From an uncultured Erysipelotrichaceae bacterium (lineage in GTDB: Bacteria > Bacillota_I > Bacilli_A > RF39 > UBA660): a stretch of DNA of 13,257 nucleotides. The DNA is taken from positions 1-13,257 of the forward strand of contig CACZQI010000054.1 of assembly GCA_902783345.1 (NCBI GenBank), given 5' to 3'. How positions within the stretch are numbered: position 1 is the first letter of the stretch; each line of letters begins with the position of its first letter. Both the position numbers and the translations under genes were made by a program. A model generated the notes under the pieces. The model did not search any database. It was not told where the DNA came from and saw only the letters and a list, made by a program, of their open reading frames with translations. Below are positions 6,704-13,257 of the stretch, piece after piece.

Positions 6704-8032
6704 TTATTTTTTAAACATATTATCTATTTCTGTAATACCTCTTGATTTTAATAAATCATAAACTTTAGGAACTCCTTTATTTTTCCTAAATTCTCCGTTT
6801 TCTTCTCCTTCACTAGTTAAACCTTTTTGAATAAATTCAAAGATAGGATTTAACTTAATCATATCATTTTCAAAACCAACTACTTCACTAATATTAACTA
6901 TTTTTCTTTTACCATCATGCATTCTTTGAATATTGATTACTAAATCAATAGCATTTTCAATATATTCACGAACAGCTGCAATTGGAATATCAATACCACT
7001 CATTAATACTAAGGTTTCTAAACGGTTTAAAGCATCCATTACCCCATTAGCATGTAGTGTTGTTAAAGATCCATCATGACCAGTATTCATTGCTTGTAAC
7101 ATATCAAAGGCTTCCTTACCACGACATTCTCCAACGATTATTCGATCTGGTCTCATACGAAGAGCATTAATTACTAAATCTCTAACAGTAACTTCAGAAT
7201 TACTACTATAATTAGCCGTTCTAGTTTCTAGATTAATAACATGTTCTTGTTCAAGTTTTAATTCAGCAGCATCTTCAATAGTAATAATACGCTCATTGTT
7301 ACTAATAAATCCGCTTAAGATATTTAAAAGCGTTGTTTTACCAGAACCAGTTCCACCACAAACAATGATATTAAGTTTACCCTTAACAGCAGCTTCTAAA
7401 AAAGTTGCCATTTCAGCTGTTGAAGACCCTACTCTTAATAAATCTTCAATCTTAGTCATATTTCTTTTAAACTTACGAATAGTAATTACTGGCCCATTAA
7501 CACTAAGAGGCGGAATAATTGCATTAATTCTGGAACCATCTGAAAGACGTGAGTCAACCATTGGATTAGATGCATCAATAGTTCTACCAAGTGGCCCGAT
7601 AAGTCTTTGAATAGTTCTAATAATATGCTCATCATTAATAAATGAAATACTATTATCTTTAATAAGTTTACCATCAATTTCAACATAAACATCTTTAGGT
7701 CCATTAACCATAATTTCCGTAATGTTACTATCGGTTAATAATTCATTAATCGGGCCATAACCATTTATTTCATCATCTATTAAATTATAAATATGACTTC
7801 TTTCTAAATTAGTTAAATCATAACCTTCTAAAGCATTATCAATTTTATCATTAATAAAATCATTTAACTCCATTCCTTCTGGAATTTCTTGATCTATTAA
7901 GTATTCTATTATTCTTTTACGAAGTTCATCTAATAATTTCTTATCAGGAAAAACATCGTAATCATTAGTAATTTCTTTATTTAAACTATTTTTAGTTTGA
8001 AAATTAAAATCTTCTCTTAATGATTTACTCAT
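6704..8032 (-). CDS. tadA: TadA/CpaF-family secretion ATPase
   Basis: Hexameric cytoplasmic ATPase that powers pilin assembly and secretion in Tad systems. The 442-residue product has the family's N-terminal helical domain (about 30-100), then the N2 domain with [15 protein letters not shown]. The ATPase core has Walker [10 protein letters not shown] (226-234), the Asp box TIEDAAEL (251-258), Walker B IIVGECRG (298-305, Glu302) and the His box ending TTLHANG (324-330). The start was moved 20 codons inward from the longest frame because GGAGGGG (8042-8036) sits three bases before the ATG at 8032, and the longer version would run deep into tadZ. With this start it overlaps the tadZ stop by eight bases (ATGAGTAA). 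The most strongly conserved member of the operon. Confidence 0.95.
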   Translation of the reverse strand: MSKSLREDFNFQTKNSLNKEITNDYDVFPDKKLLDELRKRIIEYLIDQEIPEGMELNDFINDKIDNALEGYDLTNLERSHIYNLIDDEINGYGPINELLTDSNITEIMVNGPKDVYVEIDGKLIKDNSISFINDEHIIRTIQRLIGPLGRTIDASNPMVDSRLSDGSRINAIIPPLSVNGPVITIRKFKRNMTKIEDLLRVGSSTAEMATFLEAAVKGKLNIIVCGGTGSGKTTLLNILSGFISNNERIITIEDAAELKLEQEHVINLETRTANYSSNSEVTVRDLVINALRMRPDRIIVGECRGKEAFDMLQAMNTGHDGSLTTLHANGVMDALNRLETLVLMSGIDIPIAAVREYIENAIDLVINIQRMHDGKRKIVNISEVVGFENDMIKLNPIFEFIQKGLTSEGEENGEFRKNKGVPKVYDLLKSRGITEIDNMFKK

Positions 8033-8771
8033 TTTCCCCTCCTGTAATGTCACTTGCAATAAGCTCAAATACTTTATAATCTTTAAAATCATGATATTTT
8101 AAAGTTATAATATCTCCACCAATAGTTAGTGAATCAATTTTACGAGTATAAAAGTCTTGACTTATTACATAATCTATATTAATACCTAAAATGCTTTTAA
8201 TATCATACATAGAAAAATAATTCTTATCTGGATTAACACTATTATTTAAGATTGTTTTATAATTATTTAATTCATTATCTTGCATAATATTTAAAACATT
8301 TTTAAAGTTTTTAAGCATAATAGCATCATTAACAATCATAAAAAGTATTGTATCTGCTTTATCTAAAGCTAAAACACTTACTTCATCTAAAGTATAAGCA
8401 GTATCTATTAAAATAACATCATATTTATAAATACATTTATCAATTAAAACATCTAAATATTTAGAATCTATTTTAGACTTTTGTCTAGGGTCTTTAGGTG
8501 CGGCAATAAACTCAATATATTCATTATATTTGCTGATATAATTTTCAATATTATCAAATCGGTTATTGTTATAGTCATCACAAAAATTGTAAATAGTCTT
8601 ATTTACATTGGCATTTAATGAACAAGCAATTGCGCCATTAGATAAATCTAAATCTAATATTAATACTCTTTTTTCTTTATTAGATAAAACACCGGCTAAG
8701 TTAAGTACAAAAGTTGATTTCCCAATTCCACCTTTAGCGCCATATACACAAATAGTCTTCCCCTTTGCCAT
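8025..8771 (-). CDS. tadZ: TadZ/CpaE-like MinD-family ATPase
   Basis: P-loop ATPase of the ParA/MinD superfamily. In Tad loci such proteins (TadZ, CpaE) place the pilus machine at a cell site. The deviant Walker A motif YGAKGGIGKST (10-20) has the signature lysine Lys13 and catalytic Lys18. Walker A' LILDLDLSNG (37-46) and Walker B VILIDTA (119-125, Asp123) are present. Many TadZ proteins have an N-terminal receiver-like domain; this 248-residue protein starts directly with the ATPase domain, and no C-terminal amphipathic helix is obvious. The ATG follows the preceding stop with no gap (TAAATG), with AGAGG upstream. The TadZ role is inferred from position between tadE and tadA. Confidence 0.85.
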   Translation of the reverse strand: MAKGKTICVYGAKGGIGKSTFVLNLAGVLSNKEKRVLILDLDLSNGAIACSLNANVNKTIYNFCDDYNNNRFDNIENYISKYNEYIEFIAAPKDPRQKSKIDSKYLDVLIDKCIYKYDVILIDTAYTLDEVSVLALDKADTILFMIVNDAIMLKNFKNVLNIMQDNELNNYKTILNNSVNPDKNYFSMYDIKSILGINIDYVISQDFYTRKIDSLTIGGDIITLKYHDFKDYKVFELIASDITGGENE

Positions 8772-9161
8772 TTAAACCTCTTTTATTTCTTCTATTTTTA
8801 CTTCATTTTTATCATCTACATACGCTTTGAAATTAACTTCGGTGCGATATGATTTAATCCCAAAAACATAACCAAAAAATGCAGAGAATGTATGATTATT
8901 ATAAACATATAAAATATTGTTTTCATATCTTGTATTAAGCTGAATAGTTTCTAAATTTTTTTCTTCATATAGTTTTTTAACCATTTCCTCTTTATTATTA
9001 TAACTATTAGTTAAGACATCTTTAATTATTGCTTCAGTTTCTTTTTGGTAATATTTCTTTTGACCAATTATTAAAATATTATCATAGAAAAAAGCCGCTA
9101 TTATAAAGAATAATGGTATTAAAATATAGAATACTTTAGAATTGTTTTTCTTAGTTTGCAT
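8772..9161 (-). CDS. Unrecognised bitopic membrane protein of the tad operon
   Basis: I do not recognise a family for this 129-residue protein. It has a short basic N-terminus, a single hydrophobic segment (about residues 11-32), a charged helical stretch (about 34-70) and a C-terminal half that looks like beta strands. The segment FFGYVFGIKSYRTEVNFKAY (95-114) is followed by an acidic/lysine tail. It lacks the Gly-x4-Glu prepilin cleavage motif. The alternating C-terminal pattern resembles the ends of TadE/TadF-type pseudopilins, so it may be a TadF/TadG equivalent with an uncleaved anchor; this is inference. It overlaps tadE by 11 bases and abuts tadZ, so it belongs to the operon. The ribosome-binding site is weak (GAGAGAGTGA). 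Confidence 0.8.
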   Translation of the reverse strand: MQTKKNNSKVFYILIPLFFIIAAFFYDNILIIGQKKYYQKETEAIIKDVLTNSYNNKEEMVKKLYEEKNLETIQLNTRYENNILYVYNNHTFSAFFGYVFGIKSYRTEVNFKAYVDDKNEVKIEEIKEV

Positions 9162-9498
9162 TTACTATCACTCTCTCACATTTAATATCAAAATTTTTAC
9201 CCATAATATTAGCAATACCTGGTGTCATAAATTCATAATCCATATCAATTGTTAAATAGGTATATTTATCATCACTTTTAACACTATATTTAACATTTTT
9301 TAAATCTTTTTTTAAGTATGAATTTATTTCATTTTCACGATTATTCTTATATAAATATACTACTTCATCCATTCTACCTTCTAAAGTAGTTTTATTATTG
9401 AATATAACTAATATATCTATCATGATTAAAACTACATAAATTAAAACAGGTAAAATAATAATAAATTCAACTAGAGCCTGACCCTTTTTATTTTTCAT
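9151..9498 (-). CDS. tadE: TadE-family pseudopilin
   Basis: First gene of the tad operon, encoding a small pseudopilin of 115 residues. The N-terminus MKNKKG|QALVEF is the textbook TadE motif: Gly6 for prepilin peptidase cleavage and Glu at mature position 5. A hydrophobic helix runs to about residue 32, and a short extracytoplasmic domain with paired beta-strand patterns follows. TadE proteins are minor pilins needed for Flp pilus assembly. AGGTGA (9508-9503) precedes the ATG by four bases, downstream of a strong promoter. No separate Flp major pilin gene lies beside it, so it could be a principal subunit here. The homology call is secure at the N-terminus; the rest is divergent. Confidence 0.9.
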   Translation of the reverse strand: MKNKKGQALVEFIIILPVLIYVVLIMIDILVIFNNKTTLEGRMDEVVYLYKNNRENEINSYLKKDLKNVKYSVKSDDKYTYLTIDMDYEFMTPGIANIMGKNFDIKCERVIVNAN

Positions 9499-9508
9499 AA
9501 AATCACCT

Positions 9509-9550
9509 AATAGACATATTTATCTATTCTTTATTATTATAAAATAGATA
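9509..9550 (-). promoter_or_regulatory. Inverted AATAGATA repeats around the tad -10 box (possible operator)
   Basis: On the plus strand TATCTATT (9521-9528) and AATAGATA (9543-9550) are perfect 8-bp inverted copies flanking the -10 box (9541-9536). A third partial copy, AATAGA (9509-9514), pairs with TCTATT (9523-9528) to form a 6-bp hairpin at the very 5' end of the predicted transcript, next to the tadE ribosome-binding site. This could be a repressor site or an RNA hairpin. In DNA this AT-rich, chance is possible. Confidence 0.35.
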
Positions 9551-9564
9551 TGATATTTTTTCAA
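9536..9564 (-). promoter_or_regulatory. Sigma-A promoter of the tad operon
   Basis: On the minus strand a -35 box TTGAAA (9564-9559) and a perfect -10 box TATAAT (9541-9536) have a 17-base spacer. Transcription should start near 9529, giving a leader of about 30 bases before tadE. It is the closest match to consensus in the window and lies directly after the proS terminator. Confidence 0.82.
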
Positions 9565-9568
9565 TAGT

Positions 9569-9604
9569 AAAGAAAAAAGAAACTATTTAACTTTAAGTTT
9601 CTTT
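9569..9604 (-). terminator. Intrinsic terminator of proS
   Basis: A perfect 9-bp stem (9604-9596 with 9584-9576) has an 11-base loop and is followed on the minus strand by a T-rich tract interrupted by a C. It lies about 43 bases beyond the proS stop; unlike the other terminators here it does not touch the coding sequence. Confidence 0.65.
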
Positions 9605-9647
9605 AATTAAGTTATAATATGTATAAGCAAACAAACACTTAATCCAC

Positions 9648-11342
9648 TTATTTATTCTTATCTATATATTCTTTAATATAATTTACTATTTCACTAGTTT
9701 TAATATCTATGCTTTCTTCCTTATTTCTTGCTTTAAATTCAACTAATCCTTCAGATAATTTCTTACCTACAGTTATTCTAATTGGCACGCCAATAAGTTC
9801 TAAGTCATTAAATTTAACTCCTGGTCTTTCTTCTCTATCATCTAGTAATGTATCAATACCAATATTTATTAATTCATCATACAAATTATTAGCATAATTT
9901 ATGGCTTCATCATCATTAGTATTTAAAAGAGCGATAGCTACTTTATATGGAGCAATAGATAGTGGAAAAATAATTCCTTTATCATCATTATTTTGCTCAA
10001 TAATAGATGCTAGGATTCTACCTGGCCCAATACCATAACATCCCATTACAACTGGTTTATTTTCATTATTTTCATCTAGATAAGTAAGATTTAACTTTTC
10101 TGCATATTTAGTTCCAAGTTTAAAAGTATTACCTATTTCAATGCCTTTTTTAAAGTATAATTTACCACCACATACTGGGCATATATCTCCTTCTTTAGCA
10201 TTAACAATATCAGCACACATATCATAGTTAAAATCAGATAAATTTGCATTTATATAATGGTATCCTTCTAAATTAGCACCTACAACAAAATTAGACATAT
10301 ATTTAAGTTCTTCATCAATAATTACTTTAGCGCCAGTAAGTTTAATTGGGCCTGTATACCCAGCTACAGCATTACTTTTACTAATAAGGACATCATCAGC
10401 AAAATTAATTTCTTTAACATCTAATAGTTTACATACTTTATTTTCATTTAAGTCTCTATCACCTCTTATAAAGAAAATCACAAGTTCGCCATTAACATTC
10501 ATAAGAAGGGCTTTAACACTCTTTTTAATATCAATATTTAAATATTTACAAACATCTTCTATAGTTTCTTTATGTGGTGTTTCTACTAATTCAAAACCTT
10601 TTGCTTCTTCTTTTTCATCAATTATTTTTCTGGTTGCAACTTCTAAATTTGAAGCATAATCACATTTATCACATAATACTAATAAATCTTCCCCTAAATC
10701 AGTAACTGCTTGAAATTCTTCAGATAAACTTCCACCCATCGCACCAGTATCAGCTTTAACAATTACATAATTTAAATGACATCTATCAAATATTTTTTTA
10801 TAAGCGTTAAACATTAATTTATATGATTTATCTAAACCTTCTTCATCTTTATCAAATGAATAGGCATCTTTCATAAAGAATTCTCTAACTCTAACTAAAC
10901 CAAAACGTGGTCTTGCTTCATCACGATATTTAGGTGCATCTTGATATATTGTAAATGGTAAATCTTTATAACTTCTAACCATACTTTTAGCAGCAATCGT
11001 AAACATTTCTTCATGAGTTGGACCTAAAACATAAGGTTTATCATAACGATCTTTTAAATGAAACATACTTGAGCCAAAAGCATCAACTCTGCCACATGTT
11101 TCATAAATCTCTTCTGGTATCATGCTAGGCATTAATAATTCTTGTGCTCCAGTTTTATCCATTTCTTCTTTAATAATGGTTTTAATATTATCTAAAGCTT
11201 TTAATCCCATTGGTAAAAACATATAAATACCACTAGATACTTTTTTAATCATTCCGGCTCTAACTAAAAGATTACCTGATATGCTATCTTCATCTTTAAC
11301 ATTTTCTCTTAAAGTAAAAAAATAACTATTTTTTAATTTCAT
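9648..11342 (-). CDS. proS: Prolyl-tRNA synthetase (bacterial type with editing insertion)
   Basis: Class II aminoacyl-tRNA synthetase that charges tRNA-Pro in the cytoplasm. The 564-residue length and layout match the bacterial ProRS form. Motif 1 lies around 30-50, motif 2 at 139-161 (YRDEARPRFG and RVREFFMKDAYSF), and motif 3 at 434-442 (GCYGIGPGR). A YbaK-like editing insertion occupies about 245-375, with the SVKALLM segment holding Lys277, the candidate for clearing Ala-tRNA-Pro. It is flanked by two CxxC pairs, C224/C227 and C388/C391. The anticodon-binding domain is about 463-564. The ATG follows GAGGTG (11352-11347) and a strong promoter. The leader is too short for a T-box. The gene is monocistronic between a promoter and a terminator. 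Confidence 0.97.
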   Translation of the reverse strand: MKLKNSYFFTLRENVKDEDSISGNLLVRAGMIKKVSSGIYMFLPMGLKALDNIKTIIKEEMDKTGAQELLMPSMIPEEIYETCGRVDAFGSSMFHLKDRYDKPYVLGPTHEEMFTIAAKSMVRSYKDLPFTIYQDAPKYRDEARPRFGLVRVREFFMKDAYSFDKDEEGLDKSYKLMFNAYKKIFDRCHLNYVIVKADTGAMGGSLSEEFQAVTDLGEDLLVLCDKCDYASNLEVATRKIIDEKEEAKGFELVETPHKETIEDVCKYLNIDIKKSVKALLMNVNGELVIFFIRGDRDLNENKVCKLLDVKEINFADDVLISKSNAVAGYTGPIKLTGAKVIIDEELKYMSNFVVGANLEGYHYINANLSDFNYDMCADIVNAKEGDICPVCGGKLYFKKGIEIGNTFKLGTKYAEKLNLTYLDENNENKPVVMGCYGIGPGRILASIIEQNNDDKGIIFPLSIAPYKVAIALLNTNDDEAINYANNLYDELINIGIDTLLDDREERPGVKFNDLELIGVPIRITVGKKLSEGLVEFKARNKEESIDIKTSEIVNYIKEYIDKNK

Positions 11343-11366
11343 AAGAACACCTCAAAATCCATTTTA

Positions 11367-11395
11367 ATTATAACAATTAGTTAGGTATTCTTCAA
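11367..11395 (-). promoter_or_regulatory. Sigma-A promoter of proS
   Basis: On the minus strand a -35 box TTGAAG (11395-11390) and a perfect -10 box TATAAT (11372-11367) are separated by 17 bases. The predicted start near 11360 leaves about 18 bases before the ATG. The remaining 100 or so bases up to murB are AT-rich, with only the murB terminator recognisable. Confidence 0.77.
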
Positions 11396-11475
11396 GAACA
11401 ACCGATTATTTTAATTCATTATTATTTAAATATTTATAATTAGTTTTATTATTTTTAATAACTATTTTTTAATTT

Positions 11476-11498
11476 AAAAAATCTGCTAATTTGCAGAT
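11476..11498 (-). terminator. Intrinsic terminator of murB
   Basis: The stem ATCTGC/GCAGAT (11498-11493 with 11486-11481) has a six-base loop and is followed on the minus strand by five Ts (11480-11476). The hairpin begins at the last base of the murB stop codon (11500-11498). Confidence 0.75.
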
Positions 11499-12364
11499 CA
11501 ATTAATTATTTTTTGTTCAAGTATTAAATCTATTTGATACTTTTCTTTAACTTTTGTTCTAATTAAATTTATTAGCTCAATAATATTTTCTCCTGTTGCA
11601 CTACCAGTATTAATTATAAAATTAGCATGTTTTTCTGATATTTTAGCGCCGCCTATTGTTGTTCCTTTTAAATTTAAATCTTCAATTAATTTACCAGCAT
11701 AAAACCCATCTGGATTTCTAAATACAGAGCCTGCTGATGGATAGTCTAATGGCTGCGTATTAATTCTTCTTTGCAAACGATCATTAACAAGTGCAAGTGA
11801 TTCATCTTTATTACCCTTCTTAAGTTTTAAAGTGGCTTTTAGAATAATTAGATTTCTTTTTTGCAAACTAGATGAGCGATATTCAAAAAATATATCATTT
11901 TTCTTAAGTATTTTAATGTGATTATTTTCTAATACTTCAATTTCTTCAACATAGTTAGAAATACTATCATTATAGGCACCAGCATTACCATATATTGACC
12001 CTCCAATTGTTCCAGGAATGCCACTTGCCCATTCTAAACCAGATAAATTATGGTTAATAGAATCCATTGATAATCTATTTATCATATAAGAAGCTCCAAC
12101 TATAACTTTATCATTTTTTATTTCTAAATCATTAATATTAAGTTTAATTACAACACCATCATAAAAACTTGGCAAAATAATATTAGAACCATTACCAATC
12201 ACAAAATATTTTAAATTTTCGGCATTTAAATAATTAATTAGTTTAGTAAGTTTTACTATATTATCAACAATTATTAAATACTTTGCTATGGAATGTACTT
12301 TATAAGTATTATATTCATACAAATCAATATTAACAGTTACTTCTCCAAATTCATCTAAAGACAT
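11498..12364 (-). CDS. murB: UDP-N-acetylenolpyruvoylglucosamine reductase
   Basis: FAD- and NADPH-dependent reductase that makes UDP-N-acetylmuramate, the second committed step of peptidoglycan precursor synthesis, in the cytoplasm. FAD-binding signatures are clear: FVIGNGSNIIL (54-64) and GIPGTIGGSIYGNAGAY (115-131). Catalytic candidates are Arg163 in EYRSSS, Ser213 in YPSAGSVFRNP and Glu283 near the C-terminus. The short form with an intact YPSAGS segment suits the type II MurB of Bacillota. The start is the ATG at 12364, five bases after AGGTGA (12375-12370); a GTG three codons upstream lies inside that site and was rejected. The product has 288 residues and ends with TGA. It sits alone between the polC and murB terminators; a weak TATACT (12387-12382) may be its -10 box. 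Confidence 0.96.
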   Translation of the reverse strand: MSLDEFGEVTVNIDLYEYNTYKVHSIAKYLIIVDNIVKLTKLINYLNAENLKYFVIGNGSNIILPSFYDGVVIKLNINDLEIKNDKVIVGASYMINRLSMDSINHNLSGLEWASGIPGTIGGSIYGNAGAYNDSISNYVEEIEVLENNHIKILKKNDIFFEYRSSSLQKRNLIILKATLKLKKGNKDESLALVNDRLQRRINTQPLDYPSAGSVFRNPDGFYAGKLIEDLNLKGTTIGGAKISEKHANFIINTGSATGENIIELINLIRTKVKEKYQIDLILEQKIIN

Positions 12365-12399
12365 ACTATTCACCTAATATAAGTATATGATATTTTTGT

Positions 12400-12444
12400 A
12401 AAAAAAAGAAGAATAAACTCAAAACTTATTATTCTTCTTTTTTT
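12400..12444 (-). terminator. Long intrinsic terminator of polC
   Basis: A 16-bp perfect inverted repeat (12444-12429 with 12416-12401) has a 12-base loop. The distal arm ends in a run of seven Ts on the minus strand. It is the longest stem in the window, although rich in A-T pairs, and it covers part of the polC stop codon (12445-12443). Confidence 0.85.
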
Positions 12445-13257
12445 AAAATAAACTTAACTGACTAGATTCAGGTAAACCTTCTAAAACTCCTAAGGCTCTT
12501 AATCTTTCAATTGTGGTAGAATTAACTTTACCTCTATTTTGTAAGTCTTCAATACTTATAAATGGGGCCTTATTTCTTTCTTTAACAATTTGTTTACCTA
12601 CAGAGTCTCCCAAACCTTCAACTGAGATAAATGGTGGTCTTATTGTATTATCATCAACAACACCCCACATACTTGCCTCACTAGTATTTAAATCAATAGG
12701 CGCAAATTTAATTCCTCTAGCACTTGCTTCTAAACATACTCTTAAACATTCTAGTAAACCCGTTTCTTTAGCCGTCGCATCATAACCTTTAGCGACTATT
12801 TCTTCAATTCTCATTTTAATTGCATTATACCCTTTTAACATAGTTTCAACTTCAAAATCAGTAGCTTTTGAGGTAAGCCATGATGCATAAAAGTAGACAG
12901 GCATATGAACTTTAAACCACGCTATTCTAAAAGCAGAGATAACATAAGCGGCAGCATGAGCTTTAGGGAACATATATTTAATTTTAAAGCAAGAATTAAT
13001 AAACCAATCTGGTATTCCAGCATCTTCCATAGTTTTCTTATGTTTTTCCCATTCGGCTTTTTCTTTAGGCTTACTAGCTTTACCTTTACGTACAAATTCC
13101 ATTATTTTAAATGCTTTAATTGGTTCCAAACCTTGATACATTAAATAAACCATAATATCATCACGACAACCAATAACATCTTTAAATGGAACTTGAATAT
13201 TACCATTTATATCTGGTGTACATAAGTCTCTTGCATTTCCAAGCCATACATCAGTTC
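12443..13257 (-). CDS. polC: DNA polymerase III PolC, C-terminal part (5' end outside the window)
   Basis: C-terminal 270 residues of the Gram-positive replicative polymerase PolC. The reading frame stays open to the window edge, upstream of the first visible ATG. It starts TDVWLGNARDL and continues through DVIGCRDDIMVYLMYQGLEP, then KYMFPKAHAAAYV, all hallmarks of the PolC palm/fingers C-terminus. A helix-hairpin-helix-like segment follows (SVEGLGDSVGKQIVKERN). The protein ends QLSLF, the clamp-binding peptide that tethers the polymerase to the beta sliding clamp. The sequence is intact with no frameshift. The Pol C-family identity is secure; its exonuclease, PHP and main active-site regions are outside the window. 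A strong hairpin follows immediately, so murB is not co-transcribed in full. Confidence 0.97.
   Translation of the reverse strand, partial: TDVWLGNARDLCTPDINGNIQVPFKDVIGCRDDIMVYLMYQGLEPIKAFKIMEFVRKGKASKPKEKAEWEKHKKTMEDAGIPDWFINSCFKIKYMFPKAHAAAYVISAFRIAWFKVHMPVYFYASWLTSKATDFEVETMLKGYNAIKMRIEEIVAKGYDATAKETGLLECLRVCLEASARGIKFAPIDLNTSEASMWGVVDDNTIRPPFISVEGLGDSVGKQIVKERNKAPFISIEDLQNRGKVNSTTIERLRALGVLEGLPESSQLSLF

Noticed and set aside
7296..7704. Plus-strand and alternative minus-frame open frames within tadA
   Set aside because: They lie entirely inside the conserved ATPase core of tadA and encode low-complexity hydrophobic protein without recognisable motifs.
8033..8092. Upstream extension of tadA by 20 codons
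   Set aside because: The extension lies inside tadZ, has no ribosome-binding site and does not fit the family N-terminus, whereas GGAGGGG precedes the ATG at 8032.
9605..9647. TATAAT-like sequence on the plus strand after proS (antisense promoter)
   Set aside because: There is no -35 box at suitable spacing and such sequences are frequent by chance in DNA of this composition.
11343..11480. T-box or other riboswitch upstream of proS
   Set aside because: A strong promoter sits so close to the start codon that the leader is only about 18 bases; no conserved T-box elements are visible.
12513..13144. Plus-strand open frames opposite polC
   Set aside because: The minus-strand frame matches PolC throughout; the plus-strand frames are antisense shadows.
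1..13257. Mycoplasma-type code with TGA as tryptophan
   Set aside because: All tryptophans in the conserved genes are TGG, and TGA ends xseA, murB and tadB; in tadB it forms an ATGA overlap with tadC.

Overview
The window is a strongly AT-rich bacterial segment in which every recognisable gene lies on the minus strand, so transcription runs from the right end towards position 1. The organism looks like a low-GC, Gram-positive (Bacillota) bacterium, probably one of the reduced, AT-rich Bacilli-type lineages. The evidence is a PolC-type replicative polymerase, a SpoIVB-family peptidase, the nusB-xseA-xseB-spoIVB order and sigma-A-like promoters. It has a peptidoglycan wall (murB, ftsW). It uses the standard bacterial code: tryptophans are TGG, and TGA is a stop in xseA, tadB and murB, which argues against a TGA=Trp Mollicute.

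Layout in transcription order. (1) 13257-12443: C-terminal part of polC, ended by a long hairpin. (2) 12364-11498: murB with its own terminator. (3) 11342-9648: proS, with a clean promoter and a downstream terminator. (4) 9498-5012: a six-gene Tad (Flp-type pilus/secretion) operon tadE-X-tadZ-tadA-tadB-tadC. It starts at a near-perfect promoter framed by an inverted repeat and ends at a hairpin. (5) 4920-3140: ftsW translationally coupled to a type IV prepilin-like gene. (6) 3077-1127: nusB-xseA-xseB. (7) 1076-120: spoIVB. (8) 60-1: 5' part of a tRNA-His gene, cut by the window edge, with its own promoter.

How the genes work together: the Tad genes encode an ATPase (TadA), two inner-membrane platform proteins (TadB, TadC), a polar-localising ATPase (TadZ), a TadE pseudopilin and one unrecognised bitopic membrane protein. 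No Flp major pilin, prepilin peptidase or outer-membrane secretin is encoded here. The missing secretin fits a single-membrane cell; the missing pilin and peptidase must be elsewhere or replaced. A second prepilin-like protein of a different class is coupled to the cell-division glycosyltransferase FtsW. The remaining genes are housekeeping: replication, proline charging, wall precursor synthesis, antitermination and exonuclease VII.

No gene-free stretch exceeds about 155 bp. Each intergenic gap holds a terminator, a promoter or both, as listed. No mobile element, CRISPR array, riboswitch or T-box was seen.
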